This document shows, piece by piece, positions 32,084 through 39,276 of a DNA stretch of 42,776 nt (the stretch's first letter is position 1; every line of letters starts with the position of its first letter). Position numbers and translations under genes: made by a program. The stretch comes from Verrucomicrobiales bacterium. Its GTDB lineage: Bacteria > Verrucomicrobiota > Verrucomicrobiia > Verrucomicrobiales > SLCJ01. The stretch spans positions 1 through 42,776 of the forward strand of contig JAGXGH010000020.1 of the NCBI GenBank assembly GCA_024636835.1, in the 5' to 3' direction. The notes beneath the pieces are model-generated. The model worked only from the letters and a program-made list of their open reading frames with translations. It made no database searches and was not told the origin of the DNA.

Positions 32084-32285
32084 TTTCTAAATATACTGGC
32101 GCGCATTAATTTTTATGAAATTTCACTGTGATTTTTAGAGCTGCTAAATACATCTTTGCAGAAGGCGCGTTCAACGATCTAACCCAACGGGGTAAGGTAT
32201 TTTAGCCTAGGGTTGCCAGAGTACAACGGAGGCTACCCTAGGTCACTGGCATGGGGTGTGATTTTTTCCGGTGTTTTGCCACAGG

Positions 32286-32409
32286 CTTTTGAGTGCGGTG
32301 AGCATCACCGCTTTCACGACAAGGCAGACATGCCTTGGAGTTTTCTGCTCGCGCTCCATCGTCGCGCAAAAGAGAAAACAAAAGCGGCAGTGCCAGCCGC
32401 ACTCAAAAG
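32286..32409. repeat. BIME-like pair of inverted REP elements
   Basis: Two inverted units share CTTTTGAGTGCGG at one end and CCGCTTT at the other. The left unit at 32286-32314 contains GCGGTGA-GCA-TCACCGC. The right unit at 32381-32409, in opposite orientation, contains GCGGC-agtgcca-GCCGC. This is the arrangement of bacterial interspersed mosaic elements moved by Y1 (RAYT) transposases, one of which lies at 41573-42580. The rest of the 496-bp gap 32084-32579 shows no gene. Confidence 0.7.
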
Positions 32410-32579
32410 CATGCGGCTACTGATCCTCCGGAAAAAATCACACCCGCTGGCAAGATTTAGCGGACTTGGACAAGCTTCCTCAAGGTTCGCCGGAGAGATA
32501 AGTGTTCGCTATATGCATTGAGCGCCAATGGCTGAAGTATTCTGAAAGAAACCCGAGGCGAGTGGGCTTTACCTGTATT

Positions 32580-34067
32580 GTGATATTCAATAAATTTTAC
32601 CTTCTGCCCGCTCTCCTCGGGATAATTGCATGTGCCCCGATTTCCAATGCGGAAACCCCAAAGCACGATTCCGGCGACATCAAAGCCTACTGTATCGACT
32701 TCAACTGGCAGCCAACCGGACGGCGCGGGAAACCTTTTGCAAAACCAGGGGCGTGGAACACTTCCGATCCGGCTGCGCACGTTGCGTGGTATAAGGCGAT
32801 AGGGGCGAATGTGATCCAGACCTTCTGCGTGGCGACCAATGGTTATGCCTGGTACAAGGACGGGTTTGTTCCGGAGCAACCGGGCCTGGTGCACGATTTC
32901 CTGCCGGAGGTCGTGAAGCTCGGCCATAAGGAGGGGATGAAGGTCATGGGGTATTTTTGTATCTCCTCCAACCCACGCTGGGCGGAGCTTCATCCGGAGC
33001 TTAGCTACGGCTCACCAACCACCTACCACATCCCTTACACCGACGAGTATCTGGAGTACCTCTCGAAATCGATCAGCGATGCGGTGACCAAGACCGGCAT
33101 CGATGGCTTCATGATCGATTGGCTGTGGATGCCGAAACGCGAGTCGACCAAGGGCAAATGGCTGGATTGCGAGAAGAAGCTCTACGAACAGCTGATGGGC
33201 GAAGTGTTTCCAGGTGAGGATAAGCTTAGTAAGGAAAAGGATACGGAATACAGTCGCAAGGCAATTGACCGCTGCTGGAAGGCGATCCGCAAGGCCGCGA
33301 AGGACGCGAATCCGGACTGCGTGATTTGGCTGACGGTGAATCATATCAATCACCCGCATGTGGTGAACTCCGACATGTATCAAGAGGCCGACTGGCTGAT
33401 GAATGAGGCAGGCAGTCTTGACGGGATTCGCAAGATCGAGGGGATGGTTGGCAAGGATACGCATCTGATCACTTGCATGGCAGTGTGGAATGGTCAGGAC
33501 GCTTCCAAGGCGGTGCCGGAAGCCCTTGAGGCGGGGGTGGGTCTTTATGGGTTCACCGCGCCGAGGACAAAAGATGGCCTGGTGCCGCTTGAGCGCATAT
33601 TTTCCCGACAGGTGACTGAGCTCAGCGGCGACGACAAAAATATCGCTGTGCTTGCTCGCGCTTATCATGGCATGTCGAGTTATGCACTTTGGGAAAACGG
33701 CAAGTTTGTCGAGCCGAAGAACCCGCCGCCGTTCATGCTCAGTTTTCAACGGCGCGGGCGCGGATGGCAGGATACGGCTTCGATCACCCAAGGTGAGAAA
33801 GAGACCGCTATTCTCGTCAACACACCCTACGGAAAAGGCAGTGGGCAGCTCACTCTGACCGGTAAGGCTTGGCCGTCTCCCTTGGTGATCCGTCTTCAGA
33901 AGAAGCCTGGCGAGATCGCGACCTCCACAGCTTTCCGCATGGGTGCCCCCGCCGATAAGGAGAAGAAAGAACTCGCCATCAATACCTCGGGCGATGTGCT
34001 CGAAATCATCGTGCCATCGGAAATGACCAAAGGGAACGCCGAGGTTCTGGCATTCGAGTGGAACTAG
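32580..34067 (+). CDS. Secreted TIM-barrel glycoside-hydrolase-like protein
   Basis: 495 residues from a GTG at 32580, chosen because it directly opens a signal peptide (IFNKFYLLPALLGIIACAPI...). The frame stays open upstream to 32502 without a better start. The mature part looks like a (beta/alpha)8 glycosidase: an initial IDFNWQP strand, then ANVIQTFCVATNGYAWY, MKVMGYFCISSNPRW, a GIDGFMIDWLW strand-4-like motif whose Asp could be catalytic, DCVIWLTVNHINHP, and HLITCMAVWNG. A small beta domain ends the protein. The pattern resembles putative glycosyl-hydrolase-like and fucosidase-like families common in Verrucomicrobiota and Planctomycetota, but I cannot name the CAZy family. The sulfatase starts 18 bp downstream, so the two are almost certainly co-transcribed. 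Confidence 0.7.
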   Translation: MIFNKFYLLPALLGIIACAPISNAETPKHDSGDIKAYCIDFNWQPTGRRGKPFAKPGAWNTSDPAAHVAWYKAIGANVIQTFCVATNGYAWYKDGFVPEQPGLVHDFLPEVVKLGHKEGMKVMGYFCISSNPRWAELHPELSYGSPTTYHIPYTDEYLEYLSKSISDAVTKTGIDGFMIDWLWMPKRESTKGKWLDCEKKLYEQLMGEVFPGEDKLSKEKDTEYSRKAIDRCWKAIRKAAKDANPDCVIWLTVNHINHPHVVNSDMYQEADWLMNEAGSLDGIRKIEGMVGKDTHLITCMAVWNGQDASKAVPEALEAGVGLYGFTAPRTKDGLVPLERIFSRQVTELSGDDKNIAVLARAYHGMSSYALWENGKFVEPKNPPPFMLSFQRRGRGWQDTASITQGEKETAILVNTPYGKGSGQLTLTGKAWPSPLVIRLQKKPGEIATSTAFRMGAPADKEKKELAINTSGDVLEIIVPSEMTKGNAEVLAFEWN

Positions 34068-34085
34068 AAACTACTCTCAACATTT

Positions 34086-35465
34086 ATGATCCGAATTACC
34101 TCACTCCTGCTTGCTCTGCTCTCTCTTGCCACTCCGATGAAGGGTGCCGAGAGGAAGCCGAATTTCCTCTTTATCATCACCGATGACCAGCGCTGGGATG
34201 CGATGGGTGTGGTGCAACGTGAGCAAGGCGAGCGCGCGCGTTTTCCTTGGTTCAAGACGCCGGGGATGGACAGGTTGGCGGAGGAAGGCGTTCGTTTTCG
34301 TAATGCATTTGTGACCCTTTCCCTGTGTTCACCAAGCCGTGCGGCATTCCTCACCGGTCGTTACAATCACTTGAACGGCGTGATCACCAATGGCGGGCCG
34401 CTGCCCGAGGGCTCGGTCACGCACGCCACGCAACTCGGTGCCAACGGTTACGCGACCGCGTATTTTGGGAAATGGCACATGGGCAAGCAGAACGGGCCGC
34501 GTCAGGGATTCTCGTATTCGGCGAGCTTCGTTGGTCAGGGGAAATACATCGATTGCGATTTCGAGATCAATGGGGCTACCATTCCCACCAAAGGGTGGGT
34601 GGATGATGTGAGCACCGATTTCGCGATCAAATGGATGAAGGAAAAAAGCGGCGAGCCGTTCTCCATGGTCGTTGGCTACAAAAGCCCGCACAGCCCGCGC
34701 GGTGGGGAAAACCTACCGGATCGATTGCGTAATCTCTACGAGGGAGAGACCAGCCGCGAGGTGCCGAATTCCCGCATCAAGGCCGTTTACCATCGAAACA
34801 ATGCGAGAAAAGAGGGAGAGCTCGGCGGGCTTTCCGAAAACGCGATTCACCTCGACTACCTGCGCCATGTGAAGGGAGCGGACGAGAATTTGGTGCGACT
34901 GCTGGACACGCTCGATGAGCTCGGTATCGCGGAGGACACGGTCGTCGGTTACACTAGCGACAACGGCTATTTCCTCGGTGAGCACGGACTCGGCGATAAG
35001 CGGGCTATTTACGAAGAGTCTCTACGCATCCCAATGCTCGTTCGCTATCCACGTCTGTTTGGTAAAGCAAAACTTGTCGACGAGATGGTATTGAACATAG
35101 ATCTTGCGCCGACCTTTCTCGACCTTGCAGGCGTTCATGTGCCTGAGCAAATGCAGGGTGTGAGCTGGAAGAGACTTGCGGCCGGCCGCAAGCCGGAGAA
35201 CTGGCGGAAGTCGTTTCTCGCCGAGTATTTCAAGGAACTCGGGGATACGCCCACCTTGGTTGGAGTACGGACCATCGACTCGAAGCTCGTGAGATACACC
35301 GACCATCCTGAATGGACAGAAGTCTTTAATCTCGCCGCTGATCCCTACGAGTTGAATAACCTCGCTGCAGATGCCGATACCACCGCGGAACTTAGTAACG
35401 AACTCGATACCCAGCTCAAGGCGATGAAATATCAGGTGCCAGCCAAGGCGGCGAATCGGAAGTGA
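34086..35465 (+). CDS. Secreted formylglycine-dependent sulfatase (S1 family)
   Basis: 459 residues with a signal peptide (about 1-21). The alkaline-phosphatase-superfamily sulfatase fold is clear: NFLFIITDDQRWD (metal ligands Asp33/Asp34), and LCSPSRAAFLTGRY with the C-x-P-S-R signature, whose Cys81 is converted to formylglycine. These are followed by FGKWHMGK, GYKSPHSPR, and the second metal site YTSDNGYFLGEHGLGDKR. The length is typical. It hydrolyses sulfate esters, most likely on a sulfated polysaccharide given its neighbours. It needs a formylglycine-generating or anaerobic maturase enzyme, which is not in the window. It is the last gene of the plus-strand run of exported enzymes. Confidence 0.92.
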   Translation: MIRITSLLLALLSLATPMKGAERKPNFLFIITDDQRWDAMGVVQREQGERARFPWFKTPGMDRLAEEGVRFRNAFVTLSLCSPSRAAFLTGRYNHLNGVITNGGPLPEGSVTHATQLGANGYATAYFGKWHMGKQNGPRQGFSYSASFVGQGKYIDCDFEINGATIPTKGWVDDVSTDFAIKWMKEKSGEPFSMVVGYKSPHSPRGGENLPDRLRNLYEGETSREVPNSRIKAVYHRNNARKEGELGGLSENAIHLDYLRHVKGADENLVRLLDTLDELGIAEDTVVGYTSDNGYFLGEHGLGDKRAIYEESLRIPMLVRYPRLFGKAKLVDEMVLNIDLAPTFLDLAGVHVPEQMQGVSWKRLAAGRKPENWRKSFLAEYFKELGDTPTLVGVRTIDSKLVRYTDHPEWTEVFNLAADPYELNNLAADADTTAELSNELDTQLKAMKYQVPAKAANRK

Positions 35466-35630
35466 CTCGTCGTCACAGGTGAGATGATCGGGAGTTATGT
35501 GCATGGGCGAGGATGTACATAAACAAAAATAAAACCACGGATTACAGGCTCACGGATACGACAAGGAAAAGCACCGAGCACCAAAGGGGGGATGGCTAGC
35601 TGGTTGCGGTGCCGGGCATTGGGTATGGGG

Positions 35631-35784
35631 TCGCGTAAAACGGCTGCGCCGCACGCGATGGAGAATGGAGAATGGAGAATGGCTTGGTGGCAGGATGCCA
35701 CCGCCACGGGTGGCGCGTGCGCCCGTTGTTATCTGACTCACGCCCTCTGCTCTCTGCCCCCCGGACGATAGGGAAAATCGTCCG
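35631..35784. repeat. Mosaic of small repeats: hairpin core, 7-bp triplet, GGACGAT hairpin
   Basis: At 35631-35658 lies a stand-alone hairpin core (TCGCGT ... CGGCTGCGCCG ... ACGCGA). At 35660-35680 are three perfect copies of GGAGAAT. At 35762-35784 CGGACGAT/ATCGTCCG forms an 8-bp hairpin. The same three ingredient types occur at 8129-8251 in a different order. Together with repeat copy 3 they fill the 466-bp gap 35466-35931; no gene is seen there. Confidence 0.6.
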
Positions 35785-35825
35785 CTCGACAAACCCGTCA
35801 TACGGCGCGATGAAGGACTCATACG

Positions 35826-35922
35826 GCTTGCGAATAAAAATATGACTATTCGCCGCGTACAATGAGTTCTCGAACCGCCAAATCCACGTCCACTCGCGTT
35901 AGATCAATACCAAGATTTGGTA
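35826..35922 (+). repeat. Intergenic palindromic repeat, copy 3 (hairpin deleted)
   Basis: Plus orientation: GCTTGCGAATAAAAATATGA, then CTATTCGCCGCGTACAA, and at the far end CTCGCGTTAGATCAA followed by TACCAAGATTTGGTA (35908-35922). The hairpin core is missing exactly between two CGCGT-type sequences, as if lost by slippage. The copy ends 9 bp before the start codon of the hemolysin III family gene. Confidence 0.75.
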
Positions 35923-35931
35923 TCATTTCCT

Positions 35932-36588
35932 ATGGAAACCGAGCCACACAACAGGTCGCACTTGTGCGATACCCATCGCGAAGAAGTCGCAAGCATGATT
36001 ACCCACGCGGTTGGGATTGTTTTCAGTGTGGGTGCATTGGTGACCATGCTTGTAATTGCCTTTGGAGATCCGCTGAAAACCGTTTCCGCGACGGTTTTCG
36101 GGATATCGCTCGTTGTGTTGTATTCCTCGTCGACGCTCTATCACCACTCAACCACGCACCGGTGGAAGGCGCGTTTCCAGACGCTTGATCATATCTGCAT
36201 CTATCTGCTCATCGCCGGATCCTATACTCCTTTCACCCTGATCACCCTTCGTGGGCCGTGGGGATGGGCGATCTTCGCTGCGGTCTGGGCGATGGCCATC
36301 GGCGGGATTCTGATAAAGACCTTATGGAAGGGGAATAAGGAACATTGGTTGTCCACCGTTCTCTATCTGCTGATGGGATGGCTGATCGTGCTCGCGATCA
36401 TGCCGCTATGGAGGGGGTTGCCCGCCGCAGGGTTCGGCTCTTTGGTTGCCGGCGGACTGGCTTACACGCTGGGTGTGGTTTTTTTCGTCTGGAATCGGCT
36501 ACCGTTCAACCATGCGATCTGGCATTTGTTTGTTCTGGCTGGCAGCGTCTGCCACGTGATCGCCGTGAGCATGTTCGTGTTCGCTTGA
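35932..36588 (+). CDS. Hemolysin III / PAQR-type membrane protein (YqfA-like)
   Basis: 218 residues from ATG 35932; an upstream TTG at 35917 falls inside the repeat and is less likely. There are seven predicted transmembrane helices. The family's conserved polar residues are present: HREEVASMITHAVG at the start, SSSTLYHHS, LDHICIYLLIAGSYTPF and, near the end, FNHAIWHLFVLAGSVCH. In PAQR proteins the SxxxH and HxxxH residues bind a metal ion, as in ceramidase-like hydrolases. Despite the name, the bacterial physiological role is mostly membrane homeostasis and haemolysis is not implied. The stop is only 5 bp from the end of the convergent gene at 36594. Confidence 0.92.
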   Translation: METEPHNRSHLCDTHREEVASMITHAVGIVFSVGALVTMLVIAFGDPLKTVSATVFGISLVVLYSSSTLYHHSTTHRWKARFQTLDHICIYLLIAGSYTPFTLITLRGPWGWAIFAAVWAMAIGGILIKTLWKGNKEHWLSTVLYLLMGWLIVLAIMPLWRGLPAAGFGSLVAGGLAYTLGVVFFVWNRLPFNHAIWHLFVLAGSVCHVIAVSMFVFA

Positions 36589-36593
36589 GAGGA

Positions 36594-37709
36594 CTATGGG
36601 TTTAGAGACACGGCCACATTGACGAAAATATTGTAGGGAACGGATCCAGTGATGGTGCCTGTAACGGTGGTGGTTCCGGCGGATGGGGAGTTTCTTGCAC
36701 GCTTGAAGATGATCGTGGTGTGACCAACTTTTTCGCCGGAGGGATGAAAGGTCTTTTGATCACTTGTCCATTGATAAACGGGTGGCGAAATGTTGTTCGC
36801 CGGTGAGGGGTTTTCAGGATGGGTGAAGGTGAATTGCTTACCGGTTTCCGCTCTGGTTTCAACAGCAACCAGTCCGTCGTTCACTTTATCCGGTGCGGTG
36901 CCGAAAAAGTTTTCCAGACCGTTGACGATACCATCGCCATCCGCATCATCGTTGAATGCGGACTGCCCACCGACGCCGGGATAGTTGGAAATCCAGTCGG
37001 AGTAGTCGCTTCTAGCTCCATTACCAGCGTCGACCACGTCACGGCCTCCGCCATTCGTGGTGACCGAGATGTTGTCGATATTTGCTGAATTGGTGGATCC
37101 TACGATTCGAACGGCGAGATCATGGCCGAGAGTTTTTTCGGACCCGTCTGCGGTGTAGGTGAATATTTTTTTTTCGTAATCTTTACCGCTGGCGGCACCG
37201 CTTAGGGTAGCTAAAATGGCTGATGCTCCATTAGAGATGCCTTTGCTCCCCGTTGTAGAGGTGTCACTGCGAATTGCATCTGGAGCGAATGTGACCAATC
37301 CGACCAGGTAATTGCCGCCAGAGTTGAATCCGTCGACTACTAGGTCAAAGCTCACCGTGTAGGTAACACCCTTGGTCAGCTTACCAATGACGCCCTTTGC
37401 GGTGGTGGCACCGGAGTTGGTGTAACGCGTTCCATAGGCTTGGGAGCCCACTGGGTCGGTGAAGTTTGAGCCGTTATTTTCTCCTTCATCGACAATGCCG
37501 CTGAGCTGTGAGTTATACCCTTCGGCAGATCGCACCCACTTGGCATCATCCGCTTTCTGGCTGGTTTCTTTGACGTCGTAGCCGGGTTCCACATCCGGGG
37601 TTTCGAAGTCGTCTGAAAAAAGGACCTCGGCTTGGGTCGGGAAAGTAGTCAGAGCGAGGGTGGCCATCGCCAACGCAGCGAGGTGCAGGGTTTTCTTGGT
37701 CTTGTGCAT
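36594..37709 (-). CDS. Secreted protein with shared C-terminal module, function unknown
   Basis: 371 residues from ATG 37709, chosen because a signal peptide begins there (HKTKKTLHLAALAMATLALT ... TQA). The frame stays open upstream to 37928, but that extension looks non-coding. The mature N-terminal ~220 residues (LFSDDFETPDVEPGYDV ... YTVSFDLVVDG ... IDNISVTTNGG) resemble a carbohydrate-binding or jelly-roll beta-sandwich. After a short linker, YSDWISNYPGVGGQSAF and ADGDGIVNGLENFFGT lead into the C-terminal module with 'YQWTSDQKTF'. This layout is common on exported verrucomicrobial proteins. No catalytic motif is seen. Confidence 0.75.
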   Translation of the reverse strand: MHKTKKTLHLAALAMATLALTTFPTQAEVLFSDDFETPDVEPGYDVKETSQKADDAKWVRSAEGYNSQLSGIVDEGENNGSNFTDPVGSQAYGTRYTNSGATTAKGVIGKLTKGVTYTVSFDLVVDGFNSGGNYLVGLVTFAPDAIRSDTSTTGSKGISNGASAILATLSGAASGKDYEKKIFTYTADGSEKTLGHDLAVRIVGSTNSANIDNISVTTNGGGRDVVDAGNGARSDYSDWISNYPGVGGQSAFNDDADGDGIVNGLENFFGTAPDKVNDGLVAVETRAETGKQFTFTHPENPSPANNISPPVYQWTSDQKTFHPSGEKVGHTTIIFKRARNSPSAGTTTVTGTITGSVPYNIFVNVAVSLNP

Positions 37710-38015
37710 TGCAATTCTCATTGATGGATTTGTGCTGAGGCGAGACGGTCGAAATCTTCGTTGCTGAGCCAAGCCTCCTTTCCCCGTATTCATGTCTGCC
37801 ATCATTTCGCCGTGATCGTGATTGCTCTCAGTAAAATACCATTCCCCCCCTTTGCATGCGAGTGAGGAATTCGGATATTGAATCTGTCGGAAACCTCCGG
37901 AATCGTAGCCAAATTTACCTGTGCTCATCTAGGTTAGAGCTGAGATCTGAGGGGTCTCAACTAAGAAGACAATTCCCCTAGTAGAGTGAAACGTCCAAAT
38001 TTATATTTTCGGCAT

Positions 38016-38035
38016 CCTGTCCATTAATGGACAGG
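38016..38035. promoter_or_regulatory. Perfect 20-bp palindrome (possible operator)
   Basis: CCTGTCCATTAATGGACAGG is a perfect palindrome with no spacer. It lies upstream of the secreted-protein gene whose start is at 37709. It has no T-run. It could bind a dimeric regulator or form a cruciform. No other feature was seen between 37710 and repeat copy 4. Confidence 0.4.
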
Positions 38036-38096
38036 GTTGGTCGCATTGATGAATGCGCAATTCTGTCTAGTTAGAGCAGGTAGCTTCATCATATTC

Positions 38097-38232
38097 CGCT
38101 TTCGAATAAAAACATGAATATTCGCCGCGCACATGTTGCCCACGAGCAATACGAAGAATGGGTATACACTGGTCAATCGCGTGCCGCGCAGCGGTTCTAC
38201 GCGACGCGTCAGATCCATACCAAGATTTGGTG
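38097..38232 (+). repeat. Intergenic palindromic repeat, copy 4 (full length)
   Basis: Plus orientation: GCTTTCGAATAAAAACATGA, ATATTCGCCGCGCACATG, GCCCACGAGCAA, then the hairpin core at 38177-38204 (TCGCGT, CCGCGCAGCGG, ACGCGA). It ends in CGTCAGATCCA and TACCAAGATTTGGTG. It stops directly at the stop codon (38233-38235) of the minus-strand metallophosphoesterase. Confidence 0.75.
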
Positions 38233-39099
38233 TCACTCCGCCTCCGGCATGCCTTTCAATTTCACGAATTGGTGCCGCATGTCGTTTTTGCCGTCGACGT
38301 TCCACAGTCGGAAACCCATGGGACGTCCGTCGTTGTTTCTGCTGGTGGTTTCTCCGTTCACCATCTGAATCCCTTTGTATTCATTGGTGATTTGCTTGTG
38401 AGTGTGTCCGGCGAGAAAGGCGACGACACCGTTTTTCTCACAAAGATCGAGGATCTCCTGTCGTTTGGGCTGAGGCAGATTGTAGTAGTTCTCCTTTTCG
38501 TCGGGCTCCTTGGTGAAGAGCGGATAATGAACAACGACGACCACCGGTGAGTTTTTTGCCTTGGCCGCTTCAAGGGTTTCTTTGAACCAGGCGTCGTGCT
38601 TTTCGGATTCACCGGCCAGCGGTGCTTTCCAAAGCTGGGTGTTGGCTACGACGAAGGTGTACCCCTTGTTTTCAAATGCGTAGTAGTCCTTGCCGATGGT
38701 CTCGCGGAAACGCTTTAGCGACGCAGCTGTCGGCTTGTTTTCTACATCGTGGTTCCCGGCGGCACAGTGGTAGGGTATCTTGAAGCCCTCCTTGATCGCG
38801 TTGAAATCAGCGAAGGATTTCTCGTTGGCTTTTTGAACGAGATCTCCACAGATGACGACAAAGTCGGGTTTGATCGCGTTGATTTGTTTGACCGCTAGCC
38901 GGAAGGTCATGACGTCGTGCTCGTAGCCGCCCATGCCCAATTGAGTGTCACACATTTGCACGAAGGAAAACGGCTCCTGTTTCTTAACGGCCGTTGTGGG
39001 TTCCGTGGAATCCTGTGCCAGCAAGGGTGTGGCGAGCATGCACAAAACCACAACCAACTGTAGGTGTCTTAGGAATCGGAGATTTGGAGTTTTTTTCAT
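38233..39099 (-). CDS. Secreted CPPED1-like metallophosphoesterase
   Basis: 288 residues with a basic N-terminus and signal peptide (cleavage near TPLLAQ). The calcineurin-like motifs appear in order: FVQMCDTQLG (Asp, with Gln in place of the usual His, as in CPPED1-type proteins), VVICGDLVQKA, CAAGNHDVEN, VVVVHYPLF, FLAGHTHKQ. The set is complete for two metal ions. Members hydrolyse phosphate esters; the natural substrate here is unknown. Repeat copies of the same family lie on both sides, one touching the stop codon and one 13 bp before the start codon. Confidence 0.88.
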   Translation of the reverse strand: MKKTPNLRFLRHLQLVVVLCMLATPLLAQDSTEPTTAVKKQEPFSFVQMCDTQLGMGGYEHDVMTFRLAVKQINAIKPDFVVICGDLVQKANEKSFADFNAIKEGFKIPYHCAAGNHDVENKPTAASLKRFRETIGKDYYAFENKGYTFVVANTQLWKAPLAGESEKHDAWFKETLEAAKAKNSPVVVVVHYPLFTKEPDEKENYYNLPQPKRQEILDLCEKNGVVAFLAGHTHKQITNEYKGIQMVNGETTSRNNDGRPMGFRLWNVDGKNDMRHQFVKLKGMPEAE

Positions 39100-39112
39100 A
39101 AGTGATTATGCC

Positions 39113-39209
39113 GGTTTCGAGTGAAAATATGACTATTCGCCGCGCACAAGTGGCTCACGATCAAGCAATTTCGCGTTTGCCCGCGTCAGATCAATGCCAA
39201 GATTTGGTA
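39113..39209 (+). repeat. Intergenic palindromic repeat, copy 5 (hairpin deleted)
   Basis: Plus orientation: GGTTTCGAGTGAAAATATGA, CTATTCGCCGCGCACAAG, GGCTCACGATCAA, then TTTCGCGTTTGCCCGCGTCA without the hairpin, and the end TGCCAAGATTTGGTA (39195-39209). It lies between two minus-strand genes, immediately upstream of the metallophosphoesterase start. Confidence 0.75.
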
Positions 39210-39229
39210 TTATGGCAATGAACCAAATG

Positions 39230-39259
39230 AAAACGGCGGAGCCATCGCCCCGCCGTTTT
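39230..39259 (-). terminator. Bidirectional Rho-independent terminator
   Basis: A perfect 10-bp stem AAAACGGCGG / CCGCCGTTTT with a 10-nt loop, 18 bp beyond the stop of the gene ending at 39277. The A-run on one side and T-run on the other allow it to work on both strands. Confidence 0.8.
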
Positions 39260-39276
39260 AGTGAAGTTCGCTGGTG

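Noticed and set aside
32213..32521. Plus-strand frame of 102 codons between the double esterase and the TIM-barrel gene
   Set aside because: It runs straight through the BIME-like inverted repeats; the open frame is a by-product of those repeats.
34329..34691. Overlapping reverse-strand frames within the sulfatase gene
   Set aside because: The sulfatase frame has all catalytic motifs in order; the opposite-strand frames have none.
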